The notes beneath the pieces were generated by a model. It did no database searches, was not told the DNA's origin, and saw only the letters and a program-made list of their open reading frames with translations. 64,000 nt of DNA from Clonostachys chloroleuca (lineage: Eukaryota > Ascomycota > Sordariomycetes > Hypocreales > Bionectriaceae), in contig JBANAY010000003.1 in assembly GCA_037952775.1 (NCBI GenBank), forward strand, positions 13,144,001-13,208,000, given 5' to 3'. This document shows positions 1 through 11,071 of the stretch, piece after piece; within the stretch, counting starts at the first letter, position 1, and every line of letters starts with the position of its first letter. The position numbers and the translations under genes were made by a program.

Positions 1-384
1 ATATGGATGCAACGCCTAATCCAGTTTGTAGAACCCGTGGCGGGTTCTTTGGCTGGGAGAGTGATGATCAAAGTGGAGAAGGGCTGGACGGAGGCTGGCG
101 AGCCAAAAGAGATCCTAACAAACGCGAGGATGGCGTACATCCGACACTATAGGGAGATTCGGGAGGCGGTTCCTAAAGATCAGCTTTTAGACTTTCAGCT
201 GAAGGATGGTTGGGAGCCGCTTTGCAAGTTCTTGGACAAGGAGGTTCCAAGTATCCCGTTCCCTCATATCAATGATGCAGCGGAATATCGAGAACATACC
301 AAACGGTCGCAGAAAAGGGTCTTAAAGAATTTTGCCAAGAACACAGTCCTTCTACGATTCAGAAGCAGAAGTATAAGGACATAA
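1..384 (+). CDS. Sulfotransferase-like protein, C-terminal part (cut by window edge)
   Basis: The reading frame is open from the window edge to a TAA at 382-384, so only the C-terminal ~127 residues are seen. The segment containing GWEPLCKFLD and the following VPSIPFPHIND is typical of the C-terminus of fungal P-loop sulfotransferase-family proteins (Sulfotransfer_4 type), which move a sulfo group from PAPS to an acceptor. The N-terminal PAPS-binding P-loop would lie to the left and cannot be checked. The last 20 residues are basic and not family-like, so the true end may be degraded. It lies next to transposon remnants and may be a relic. Family call is from remembered motif resemblance; substrate unknown. 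Confidence 0.6.
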   Translation: MWMQRLIQFVEPVAGSLAGRVMIKVEKGWTEAGEPKEILTNARMAYIRHYREIREAVPKDQLLDFQLKDGWEPLCKFLDKEVPSIPFPHINDAAEYREHTKRSQKRVLKNFAKNTVLLRFRSRSIRT

Positions 385-929
385 CCACCAATAAAACTTT
401 TTTAACTTTAGTTTAAGCGGAGATGAAAATAAAGACAGCTCCTGAAAGGATTAGTCGATCTGACTTTGACATGTTGATGAATTTAAATTGCCTGACTACC
501 ATTGTAGAACATTAGTTTTTGATGGGAATCCTAGACCATTGTTGTGGGAGTTTGGCCATGAGCTCATCCCTCACACCAAATCTTCATGGCGTAAGTACTA
601 CCAGTCTTATACTACAGCCCACAGTAGGAAGCACAGACGATGGCGAGGTTCGTAAGAGCAGTCGATGAGCCAGTAGATCGCTGGTTCGTAGCGTCATTCG
701 AGCAGTGCCTGGACCCCGCCATTCATTCCCCCACTTTGAAGGGAGTCCTCGTCAGGCCGGTCAGGGGCTAAGTAGCTACACGTGACTGGCCCAGGTTCAC
801 GGGCATCTTAACCTAGTTACGAGGTATTGCAGTTAAAGTCGAGCATGTGTTGTGCTTAGCCTAGGCTACACTATCAATCTTGATTCTAGAAAGGACATAC
901 CAGGTTGAAGCACACCATATATATATATT

Positions 930-972
<43 letters not shown>

Positions 973-1419
973 TAGTAAGCGGCCGATAACGTCTAGAGTT
1001 TCTTTTGGGGTTTAGACAACCATCTGACCGGAAACGCATCAAGATCTGCTGACAGGACGGTTGTACAGTGGGATGCAAGAAGTTTGAATCCTGGCGCAAG
1101 TACTCGCCTCCTTGCTAAGCCGATCAGTAGCTATCCGTTGGCTCTGTTTATACCTAATCAAGTTAGCTAGCTGCCTATTTGGGCTAGATATCTACCGTCA
1201 GGCTTCTGCCAGAACTAGAGCAACAAGGCAGATACTTCATCCCAGATTCAAACTTATTGCACCTCACTGTAGGTGGGCCACTTACCGTTTCAGTCTGTCA
1301 GCGAGTAAAAATCGTGCTTATTTAGAGGCTATTGGCTAACGACCTATTAGCATGAATCATTTTGATGTGATGCTATTGGCCACTGTTTTACGAGCCTGTG
1401 CTTTGACCAAGTGCTAATG
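385..1419. other. Intergenic stretch without a gene; AT run and 32-base poly-A
   Basis: No reading frame here has recognisable content. An (AT)n run leads into about ten T and then 32 A (937-968), which could be the tail of a retroposed sequence or a simple repeat. A tRNA B-box-like string, GTTTGAATCC, lies near 1083 but no cloverleaf could be built around it. Confidence 0.5.
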
Positions 1420-1740
1420 CTATGCGAGGAGCTCTAGCATCGGCCGACGCGGCGGCATAAATAATGGAAAAAGTGGGTTGCCAAGGGAGTCTTGAATTAA
1501 GATCCATCCAACTAATTCCTTTTCCTGCTTCATTGAGAGGCGTTGCTGGGCCTCCGAGATGACCCTACGCCGTTGGGCACCTCTTAGTCGAACACTTAAG
1601 GTCATCAACGGGATTTCCCAAAGCTGTGCAGCTTGACGACGAGACATCCCATCTTAAACTGCCAAAATCGCCCGTTAAAGTGCGGTTTTCTGTGTAGCTT
1701 TTCATTGCGGTTTCAATGAAGTCAGAATTAAATTGATTGG
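1420..1740 (-). pseudogene. pogo/Fot1-type transposase N-terminal remnant
   Basis: Read on the minus strand, the segment from MSRRQAAQLW to the QRLSMKQEKELVGWIL stretch matches the N-terminal DNA-binding part of fungal Tc1-mariner/pogo (Fot1-like) transposases: a psq-type helix-turn-helix followed by the start of the CENP-B/Tc5 domain. The first helix lies in a different frame upstream (about 1650-1740), so the copy is frameshifted. The DDE catalytic region is absent, so it cannot be functional. The relation is judged from the typical spacing of R(L/S)RG and LS..QE..LV.WI. Confidence 0.7.
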
Positions 1741-1806
1741 ATGAATATTGGTTGAGATATCGCGGTTTGAGGAGATGGGTGAATGGAATGTGGGTGCTGG
1801 AAAGGT

Positions 1807-1872
1807 GTACGGTTTGAGGGGATGTACGGTTTGAGGGGATGTACGGTTTGAGGGAATGTACGGTTTGCATGG
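1807..1872. repeat. 17-bp minisatellite, four units
   Basis: Three full units of GTACGGTTTGAGGGGAT and a fourth divergent one follow head to tail. They lie just outside the pogo remnant and may be subterminal repeats of that element. Confidence 0.8.
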
Positions 1873-2115
1873 GTCGCGACTTAGTGCGTATCGCATCTGC
1901 TTTATGTATTCCCTTTAAATTACTAAGGCTCTAGGGCTTATCTGAGACCGGAGATTGCGTGGAGATGCTGTGTGCAATGATGCATGGGAAATGGCGGTGA
2001 GTTTGTAAAACGAGTCACGTAGTATGACTGAGCTCGGAAAGCCTGGCCAATGAAAAGCGAGTCGCCCCAACATTCGCTTGGTGGAGCTGATGCCTAATAC
2101 AAATGAAATACAAGA

Positions 2116-2135
2116 GCAAACCGGTTGCGGTTTGC
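2116..2135. repeat. Helitron end hairpin, copy 1
   Basis: GCAAACCGGTTGCGGTTTGC forms an 8-bp perfect stem with a 4-base loop. Equivalent hairpins lie at 13871-13890 and 52636-52655, each 8-9 bases from the CCTTGAGGAACGAA core. Such hairpins are typical near Helitron termini. Confidence 0.75.
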
Positions 2136-2171
2136 GCAAAGAGCCTTGAGGAACGAAGCTAGCTACTGGCA

Positions 2172-2179
2172 TTTTTCTA
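2172..2179. repeat. MULE 1 target-site duplication, left copy
   Basis: TTTTTCTA directly before the left TIR; the identical 8-mer lies at 4852-4859 directly after the right TIR. Confidence 0.9.
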
Positions 2180-4851
2180 GGACCTCACTATCCGACCACC
2201 TCGTTTCACTATTTGGCCACCCAAATGTGGCGCGGTAGCCGATATCGCAAGGGAGCCGATTTTCACACCAATAAGGGCACTTTTTCGCAGGGGTCATTAC
2301 CAGGGGGAATTCTAACACCACAACACACACATCACAACAGCAAGACAAGCAGGTCTTACAACGAGGCTATCGCGATACAGCTATTAGGGCTATCTGCATT
2401 CAAATATGGTGTTTTTTCTGCTGCTTTTCAGATACGGAATTTCGGGTCTGTTAGGTCACATATAATTTCCTCCTGCGTCTCCTGCTGTTGATTAATATTA
2501 TCCCAATCATCTGTTGAATCCTCCTCTTCCTCTTCAGCCCAAATATCATCTTGATGTGCCAATATTAACCTATCTAGATCCGTGAGGCTCTCACCTTCAG
2601 TATCTTGTGACTCGATAATAGGTCCGGCTTCCCTCGTTACAGCGATAGGCTCGTCAGGAGGTGTACAGTAGCGGGCTGCTTGAGCCCTTCGAGGAGCCTC
2701 TGTTCCGGGTTCGAGGGTATCACCAAATTGCTGTATATATTGAAGGCCGGTTATACGTGGTGTCTTGAGGTTGGCCTGAGCGGTTGACGGCGGCGGCGGC
2801 AACCTGGCCTTAAGAGATTCGGCTTCAACAGCTATCTCGTATAATGAGGGATCGCGACGAGTACTTCGTGTTTTATCGAGGTTGAGGGAGCTATATAGCC
2901 TTCCTTTCCATTTAACTGTGACGGGTTTAAAGGGTACTGCCCGCTCTGTTCGATAGGACTTCTAAATCCAATGACTATCAAAGTCATCTAATGTTAAGGT
3001 GCGGTTATTGAAGAGCTGCGATTGAATAATATGCCGGCATGGAAGCCCCCAAGTAACAGCCTTCTCGCAAATACAGCCTTGTAAGATGAAGAGGCTATCG
3101 CGATAGGGCTTTAACTCTACAGCCCGATGTTTAATTTCAATGATCTTTAACGCCTGCGCTGTCACTTGCTTGCGAATCGGCAGATAAATCGGCTTAATTG
3201 AAAAGGTTAATATTTTATAATGCTGAATTGACTGAAGATTCTGAATATTCTTTATCTGATATATCCAGAAGTTGTTAAACCGATCTATGAGGGTATCAAA
3301 GTTACCCTTTGAAGACTAAAGGAAGCGCTTCATCTGACCGTGGAGTGATTCTACGATTGAAGTTGTTATATGACCCAAGTGATGATGAAGGTTAACGAGA
3401 TAGGTTATAAAGCGTTCCTTCTAAGGATAAAGCTACGTATCGAGGGTATAATCCACCGGCTGCTTAGGGTAATCCCGGATAAAGCTTGTAAGCTGTGTGT
3501 TGAAGGTTTTCTCATCTTACGATCTAACTAGGCGACCCCAATCGTAAAGGAAGAACTGAAAGGAAGGATCGCGTTCAATACGGCCATTAACTCTCTTTGC
3601 GGCTGGAAACATCCTTTTACATTTCGCAAGGATATTTATATTAATATACCAACAGCAGAGAAGGTTAACTGATTTAGCGAGATGAGGTTCTCCTTTAATC
3701 CTGTTAATTAGGGCGAGCTCGCGATCTGTAACTGTAACACAAGGCATAGGGATATTATAAGATTCTATAATATCTAAGAGCACCAAGAGAGCCTACTTGT
3801 ATGTACCTTTAACTTCGTTATTTAGGAAGACCGAGGCTACTGTAAAGGTCTTATTTGTGCCCGTTATACTATATATATTCAAAAGCGGTATATTAAATCG
3901 ATTCGTTTTATATGTGCAGTTAAGGAGGAGTATATCGGGGTGTAGCTTTAATAACTCGAGCCCGGCGATTGGGGTAATTAAAAGAGAGGTCAGTCGGCTG
4001 TAAGGGTTATAGCGATCGCGAAAGATAAATCTGTCCTTCTTAATACGGCGATATAGATACTCGAGAGGTGAGAGGCTGTTGAGTTGTCTTTGGTGATATT
4101 GTACAATCAGGTTGGAAATATCTCGAGGGAAGATATCGGTCACGGCTTGGCCGGCTACCTTTGCTTTTTTAATTTGCTGATCAATATAGATAGTTATTTG
4201 AAGCGGTAATAAACCCGACTTATATATTAAAATGATCTGATCTTCGAATTGTGAAATCGTCTTGTTCCGGAAGGTTGAAAAGGATGATGGATCTTCGAAC
4301 TCGTGGTTATGTGTGTTGTTGCTGCTGCGTTGGATAACGAAGGTGGCTTGACCTGTAGCCTTAATCTATAACTTAAAGGGACAGGCTGTTTTTTGCGTAT
4401 TTGAAGACCGGCGTTTCGATGGATGAGTATTCGGATCGTGATAGCTTCGATACGCCCTTGCCTTGCAGCAGCTTAGTAGGCGGTACTTGATGCCTCCAAC
4501 TTCATCCCTCTTGGTGTTGCGGATGATGAGGGCGAAGCCGGCCTCCTTGCTGTACTTATCGCACGCAACCTTTGCAGCCTCGGCAGTGGGGAAAACCTCT
4601 TTCAATAAGCTATCCATTGCTGAAAAGATATTACGAAAAGCTTCACTTTTGGCAGAGTTATCGCGTTAACAATAATGCGGCGTTGTGACGCGTTGGGGGT
4701 GTGGTGGTGAGCAACGGCTGGTAATAACCCCTGCGAAAAAGTGCCCTTATTGGTATGAAATCCGGCTCCCTTGCGGTATCGGCTACCGAGCCCCGCTCAG
4801 CCACAATTAGGTGGTCAAATAGTCGGACGAGGTGGTCGGATAGTGAGGTCC
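2180..4851 (-). mobile_element. MULE 1 with long TIRs and an 8-bp target-site duplication
   Basis: A complete Mutator-like element of 2672 bp. The terminal inverted repeats are about 125-130 bp (2180-2303 and 4719-4851) and both begin GGACCTCACTATCCGACCAC. The flanking 8 bp TTTTTCTA is present on both sides (2172-2179 and 4852-4859), the expected MULE target duplication. It interrupts the left end of Helitron A. The uninterrupted version of the target is visible in Helitron B near 52.59 kb. The transposase inside is decayed, so mobility would need a transposase in trans. Confidence 0.9.
2428..4617 (-). pseudogene. MULE transposase, degenerate
   Basis: On the minus strand, pieces appear in the order expected of a fungal MULE transposase. 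First is a FAR1-like N-terminal zinc-binding region (4617-4366: EVFPTAEAAK... with CC and basic residues). Then comes the MULE core (4143-3793) with LLLNCTYKTNRF, where the N replaces the usual catalytic D of the LDCTYKTN motif. The segment VTVTDRELALINRI (3786-3517) carries the second acidic residue. A SWIM-like segment follows at 3165-2962 (CICEKAVTWGLPCRHII), then an acidic C-terminus (2802-2428). Stops and frameshifts separate the pieces, and the catalytic D-to-N change alone would inactivate it. The AT-rich decay is compatible with RIP. Confidence 0.85.
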
Positions 4852-4859
4852 TTTTTCTA

Positions 4860-5130
4860 TTTCGTTTGTCGAATTTAATCACAACCTCCAAGCTCGAAAC
4901 TTGGGTGGTAAAAAACTGGTTTGCAGTAGCGCTGTTTTAGGAGATATTGGTGGCGCCAATCGGCACATGTGGCTCTGGGGCACACCCTATAGCTTACAAA
5001 TGTTTCACCCTGGGATCATTCAATGGCCAAAAGGGCGGTGAATAAAGATTTCAGGGGATATTTTATCACAAGAAATAGTCCTACGTGTTATCATAATGAT
5101 TATATAAATGGGAGGAATACTAAGCAATGA
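4860..5130. other. Helitron A left-end sequence between MULE 1 and the auxiliary gene
   Basis: Non-coding sequence that aligns, inverted, with 52.31-52.59 kb in Helitron B, and its outer half more loosely with 13.92-14.15 kb. It forms the 3' flank of the auxiliary gene and the interior of the Helitron end. Confidence 0.7.
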
Positions 5131-5657
5131 TTACACAGAGAATATTTCAGAAAGCGGGGGATAATGCACGTGGGTAGTAGAGTTTAACCTTGGCACTTGG
5201 AAATATATATTTACATCTATGAGCACTATCCGACAAAAGATGACTTTCCGCCCAGCTTGTCCGCTTATTGCATTGATTTCCCAGGTCAAGGCAAAAGGAT
5301 GGACACGACCAGTCATAAAAAACCACTGATTGGACCAGTCGTCGGGATCAATCTGCTGGCTGTACATAGATAGGTTGAGGCTGAAGAATACGGAGGGAGA
5401 GGAGTCGTCACTATGCCACGCAAAGGAGAGTAATCAGGGGTTGTGAGCCATGGAGGGATTGGAAGGACGACCCTCGCTATAGTCTCGGCATTCAGGCCCT
5501 TCACTCGATGCTCGTCTGCAGAGGCGAATCCCGAAGGGCAGCCGGGTTGGACAAAGAACATGATAGACATGTCGCCGCCGGCGTTCCTCTGGCTATCCAG
5601 CGGCTTGCGAGCCTGCGGCGAGCCATCCAAGGTGGTGGCGGAAGCGGGCATTATCAC
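5131..5657 (-). pseudogene. Helitron auxiliary protein, internally deleted copy
   Basis: The minus-strand copy of the auxiliary gene seen intact in Helitron B. The N-terminal part (residues such as MSIMFFVQPGCPS, VKGLNAETIARVVLP and DPDDWSNQW) is present. After HPFALTWEIN it jumps straight to sequence that in copy B is the end of the gene and its 3' flank. About 1.2 kb is therefore missing, including both predicted globular segments and the Ser/Pro-rich tail. A further indel near 5400 shifts the frame relative to copy B. The protein cannot be functional here. Copy B in turn has lost a base at the homologous QQIDPDDW site, so each copy helps read the other. Confidence 0.75.
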
Positions 5658-5955
5658 GGGACCTCACTCGACATTCAAGGGACCCCCTTTGACAAGTCTT
5701 TTTGAGAGATGGAAGGCTGGCTTTTCTAATAGATACGGGCTGAAGAAAGAGGCCAAGAGAAGCCAAAAAATGAAGGGGAATAGAGACAAAGCGGGGAAGA
5801 AGGGGAAGGAGATATTGGAGGACGAAGGCGACTGATTGACGTGGACACAGCAGGGAGGAGCGTAATCGCATGCAAGTTGCGGTCAGGAATCATGGAGAGG
5901 GGAAAAGGAGGAGAGTAAGACTGCTTAGCGGGATGTCTAGAGGGGATCTGAAACC

Positions 5956-5963
5956 TATATAAA
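5956..5963. promoter_or_regulatory. TATA-like element in the divergent Helitron promoter
   Basis: TATATAAA lies between the divergent auxiliary and Rep genes and is kept in Helitron B at the equivalent place (50303-50310, inverted). It could serve either gene. Conservation between the two copies is the only support. Confidence 0.35.
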
Positions 5964-8900
5964 CATGTATACAATGCAGGCGAAAGAAAACTCACCCACA
6001 CAAGCCAGGCGGTGAGCCCTCCATCTCGGATGGAGAGTTGCTATCGCGTATAGGCTTGCGTTGCGCATGGCGTCCCAACAGCAGCACGAGATAGCTCAAG
6101 AGTAGCTCAAAAAGGATCACATAGAGCAGGTTAGCTATTGGAAGCGGTGTTCCCTATATGAACAGGTGTAGATAGAATCCTAGTGAGAGGAGCTGATAGA
6201 AAGGCGGGGTTCAGAAGATACATACGATAAGATGTCTCGGAAGGTGGGCGGGTCAAGCAAGTATGGCATCGAAGTCATAAGAAGTTGAGGTCTAGAAGCT
6301 GAGGGAAGGAGGACATAGTAAAGAGCATAGCACACGTGTTTGGTAGGAAGACAACTGTACACGGGAAAAGAGCACCAGGCCCGTTCAACAGTACGCCCAC
6401 GATGGGTGAAGGGAGTGGGCTTGAAAAAGCAGCAAAGGAAACGGTGGAACAGGACGCCAGCCGAGAAACAGGGTTTCTCATACCTACAGAGCACCACGAG
6501 GCCAACATACACAGCTTGGTTGAGGATGTGGACCAGAGCCATCGCATCGGACTAAGCAATGGAGCTGACAATAAGGATAGACAACGGGTGGCTCACACAG
6601 CAGAGACCACCCGGCCCACGATATTTCGGCCGATTTTGCCCAGGGAAACACAGGGTACAAGTGAAAATGGAAAGGTAGAAGGACTCAGCAACGTCCGCGA
6701 GGAGTGGTCCAGCGAACACAAGCGGCAGGCCCCCGGTCTCGCCCGTCACACCAGGATCAGGCGAGGCGGTCATCCGATAGCGAGGATTGATGGAAGGGGT
6801 GGTAGAGAACTTGATGGACAACGTGAAGCTGGCGCGGATACGCGTGACCAGCAGGGCGAGTCGGCAACGGCCATCCTGGTAGGCGGCGGCCGGAGGCCGC
6901 AGGGTCGCCCAAGGACGAGTACCGGCGCACGGCACAATAACATTACAAGTCGAAGGACCCCATTGCGGCTGATCCAGCCGAAGGCAATCATAGGAGCTCC
7001 TAAAACTAGCACGATGGTTTACCCAAGGCTCAGACGGACCCAACAAAGTTTAGAAAGTGAGGTATCTGCGGAAAGTAGAGATGTAGGAGGCAAAGAAAGC
7101 CAGCAAGGGCGATGCCTTGAAAAATCCAGTACCCAACAATTCCAGGCTTCCGCCATTGAAGGCATCAATTGGCAAGCTATAAGATCTATGGAGGCAGAGC
7201 CTCAGGAAGCTCGCGTCGAGGAGCTGCTGCGCCCAGAAGGAGGTCCTAGCTTAATGACAGCGGGCCTACATCGTCGACCGATTAACGCACCCCCGGCCCC
7301 GTTCGGATCTGCCCGGGGTGGATCTAGGCGAGCTAGTAATGCGCGACGGCCAATACAGGCTCGAGGGGCAGATGAACAGCAGGGATGGAGACTCATCGCG
7401 CCGGCCGCCCTGAAGACCCTGGCAGAGGCGGAGCTGGGACTAGGGCCGCAGATAACTTCAATCTTGACTGTACCTGGTCGAAAGAGGATAAGGAGGGCTA
7501 GCAGGGATGGTCAACCAGCGAAAAGAGCTCGACAGGAAGTACATGAAGAACGAACGGACGGCGAAAGGAAAAGAGAATTTGCCAGCGTTTTATGCTGGCT
7601 GGATGAGGAATTTGCCGAGAAGGAGCGGCTGTCGCACAGTATGGAATGGTGTAAGCCCATCCCTGTAGAGAGGAAGGTGTCTACTGTACAAGCTTTCTAC
7701 AGAGCGTTCCATGACACCGATACTCTGCCTATATGGACATGCAAGGTGTGCTATCTGAAGTGCGGGAAAGGCGAGCTGAAGGATTCAAGCTGGGAGCAAT
7801 GGGCGTCTACTCCCGTCGAGAGGCGCGACGGGTCGCCGCTGTCCTGGCCTGAGTGTTTCCCCGCAGGCAAGGTCATTCCGACATGTATAGAATGCGTCAG
7901 CTGTCTGGAGAAAGGTTATTTATCGACAGCTGCCCAGCTGCATAATCGCCTGGGATGCGAGCATATGTTTCCGGAAGAGCTTCAGGGCCTGACCCCAGTT
8001 GAGGAGAAGCTTATTAGCTTGAATTCATGCTATGGCTTCATTACCAAGTATAGCATCTCGGAGAGGCAACGCCAGAGTGTGACTTACCCCAAGCACGTCA
8101 AGGGACACATTACCGTGTTTCCGAACAACGTCCAGGAGTTGGCTACGGGGGTTCTGCCTCATCCTCTCGTGAAGGTCATGGATGAGATACACGTATCATG
8201 GTACGGTGGACAGAAGCCGGCACCGAGTGATCTGTCTAGGCTCCTGTCCGTACGGCGCCGAGTCGTCGAGAGGGCGTTGACCTGGTTGCAGAGAAATAAC
8301 TCTCTGTACAAGGATATCGAAATAGATGTAGCAGAGATGGATAGCTGGGGAGTTCCCGCTGACGATGTGCCCCCGCTGGTTCTTCAGCGTATGGAGCGCG
8401 ACGAGCCGTCAGCCTGGGAAAGAGTGCGCACAGCTCAGATCGTACCGCCTGCAGAGCGTGGGATGGGCGATGAGGTTGCTGTGGATATCGACGAAGTCAT
8501 AGCTGCGCTCAGGCATGGACAACAAGGAGAGGTTGAGCGTAGGGTCCAAGAAGCGAGCCGTGAAGACGCGAGCCATGAAATACCCGAGGCGGTCGTGCAC
8601 GAAATTAGCTCTTCATGTATGTTCACGCTCGACGCTCTTCCGGATGTTACAGATGTCGACAAGCTCCGATTCGTCTGGGAGGCAGTGAGCGATGGAGAAC
8701 AAGGTGTAGCGGAAGCTGCTAGCGAGCAAAGGAAGAATAGGAGCTCGGCAGGGTCGGCAGCTCTGCGGCATGGATCCCGCCAGGAGCCATATATCTCTAT
8801 TACCCGTGGTGAGGATTTTGCTGACTCTTTTGACCCTTGGTTCTTCGCCAAGACGTTCCCGAGTCTAATTACGTTTGGCTGCGGCGGCCCCCGGCTGGCG

Positions 8901-9797
8901 GAGGAAAGCACGGTGACCTCAGATAACAGAAGAAGCGCTGGGATTGAAGAAGGCTTCGTAGCGGGAGCAGGGGTAGCGGCGGAGGTGGCAGCGGGTGGCC
9001 TTCTGTTGTCGAGAAATATGAGCCTCGCCAGATGGGCCGATGTGGTGCTGAGGCGGCACGGCGGTCGGTTTGCAACTCATCGCGTCTTCGCCTTTCTTGT
9101 CTTCAACTTGGGCGTTAGATCGAGGAATCGCCGAGTGAGCATGCTGAGCGTGTCGAGAAAGGAATTTCCGGCTGTCGAACGTACTATACGCTCCCTAAGC
9201 AGGGAGAAGCTAAACCTAGCTCAGCGGGAACTTGAGGTTACGGGTCAAACCGGCGAGGACAGCATCAAGGAGCTGCTTAGAAGTATTTCGCTCTACGGAT
9301 TCCGGCAGCCGATGTCGAGAGAGCACCGCCTCAGCCTGCGACGTAAGATTAAGTCCCTTATCGTCCGATATGGCGTCCCGGCCATCTGGTTCACGCTCAA
9401 CCCGAACGACATTACCAACCCTGTCAAGCTTCGGCTCGCCGCATACCGAATACATGACCCAGAAGGTGCTGAGGCGTTGCTGCGAAGTCTGGATATGACG
9501 TTTAAGCGGGCGCGATTGGCCATTTCTGACCCGGTGAGCTCGGCCATCTTCTTCCACAGAGAGATGTCGTTGTTCTTCGAGCACTATGTGAGGGTGGGAG
9601 AGGAGTCAGTTTTCGGCCGCATCGGCCAGTATTTCGGGGCTGTGGAGACAAATGAGCGGGGTGCGCTCCACGTCCATGGGCTCCTGTGGTTACAGGGAAA
9701 TTTGCAGCTAAGTTCAGTCTTGGCTGATGTCCGGGGCGAGGAAGGTGCCTCGTATGGCGACCACATCGTCGCGTACGTAGATAGCATATTCTCAGAG

Positions 9798-9899
9798 GTA
9801 AGTTAAGTTAAGTTAAGTCCCGCCCGTGGGGACCACCGCTGTAACGCCAATTTCACGTTCGCAGGTCCAGGCTGACATATTCCCAATACCGCCGTGCAG
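9798..9899 (+). other. Intron 1 of Helitron A Rep/helicase
   Basis: Donor GTAAGT directly after the codon for E in IFSE, acceptor GCCGTGCAG. Splicing gives IFSE-DLDQEAF in phase 0. Helitron B has an intron at the same codon (46389-46250) with unrelated inner sequence. The start of the intron holds a short GTTAA repeat. Confidence 0.8.
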
Positions 9900-10980
9900 G
9901 ACCTAGACCAGGAGGCGTTTTGCGCAGTCCGGGCGGAGAGGTCAGTCACTGCCGACATATCTTCGCTGGTGCAGGATGATCACCTGTTCGCTGCAGCATT
10001 TGACGAGGAAGCCAACTTCTGCGCTGGGGCGACGCAGATCCACACGCACAGCCCAACCTGCGTGAAATATTCCTTGGGAAGGCGTAAAGGCAAGGGGGAC
10101 CTCTGCCGTTTCAAGGCTCCATGGAAGCTGGCCGAGAAGACAGCTTTTGGTGCGGACGGCGCATTACGGATCAGACGCACGCATAGTATGGTGAACCGGT
10201 GGAACAAGGCGATCGCCGTAGGCCTTCGACACAACCACGACATCTCCTTTATTGCAACGCAGTGCAAGACCATGGCCATTGTATACTACCTCACGAATTA
10301 CGCGACCAAGGTTGAGGACCCGACGTGGAAGCGCGTAGCCGCCGCGGCAGAGATACTGGACTCGCTAGACGATGGGAAGTCAAGGCAGGACCGCGAGGCG
10401 GCGGCGGTTGCGGGGGTGCGCATGATCGAGTGGATGCTGGGCAGAACAAAACCCGGCAATTCCTGATGAGAGTGGCAAACCGCATCTTCACCGAACGACC
10501 ATTATCGCAGGTTGAGGTTGCCGCACACCTGCTGGGATATGAGACTGAGTTCTCTAGTAGCACCACCTGGACGTTCGTGAACGTATCTTTGCTATACTGG
10601 TACATCTTTCGACGATGGCATCATCTTCGCCGCGCGAGCGGCTCCGAAATTTCGGATCAACTGACTGACGATGCCATCTTGGTGGAGCAGACAGGCAGGA
10701 AAATTTCCTTCTTTGAGGCATACTATCACCGCGGCGAGGTCCTTCGTGATCTATCTCTATATGACTACGTGTCACTGGTTCAGGTGAAGCGAAAGGGCAG
10801 TGGAAGGCGAGGAGCCAGTACCTGGGGAGAGATGCCGTTCAGGGGCGATGCACCGTTTGCAGAGACATGGTCGCAGGTATTACGTCGCCCAGGTAAGCAC
10901 GCTGTTGTCTGCTTGGACGGATACTTGAGCATGGACTTCTCTCAAGACGACGATGACGACGACAGCCGGGGCTACCGGAG

Positions 10981-11071
10981 GTACGTAACTAGAGGATTTC
11001 CGTACTGCTAAGAAGGAGGATCACCAGATTTGCCCTTCAATGTCACCTTCTGACGCCGTTGATCTTGTTAG
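10981..11071 (+). other. Intron 2 of Helitron A Rep/helicase
   Basis: Donor GTACGT, acceptor TTGTTAG; splicing gives GYRR-AAVQHLALF in frame. Helitron B has an intron at the same place, there holding a (TC)n/poly-T tract. Confidence 0.8.
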
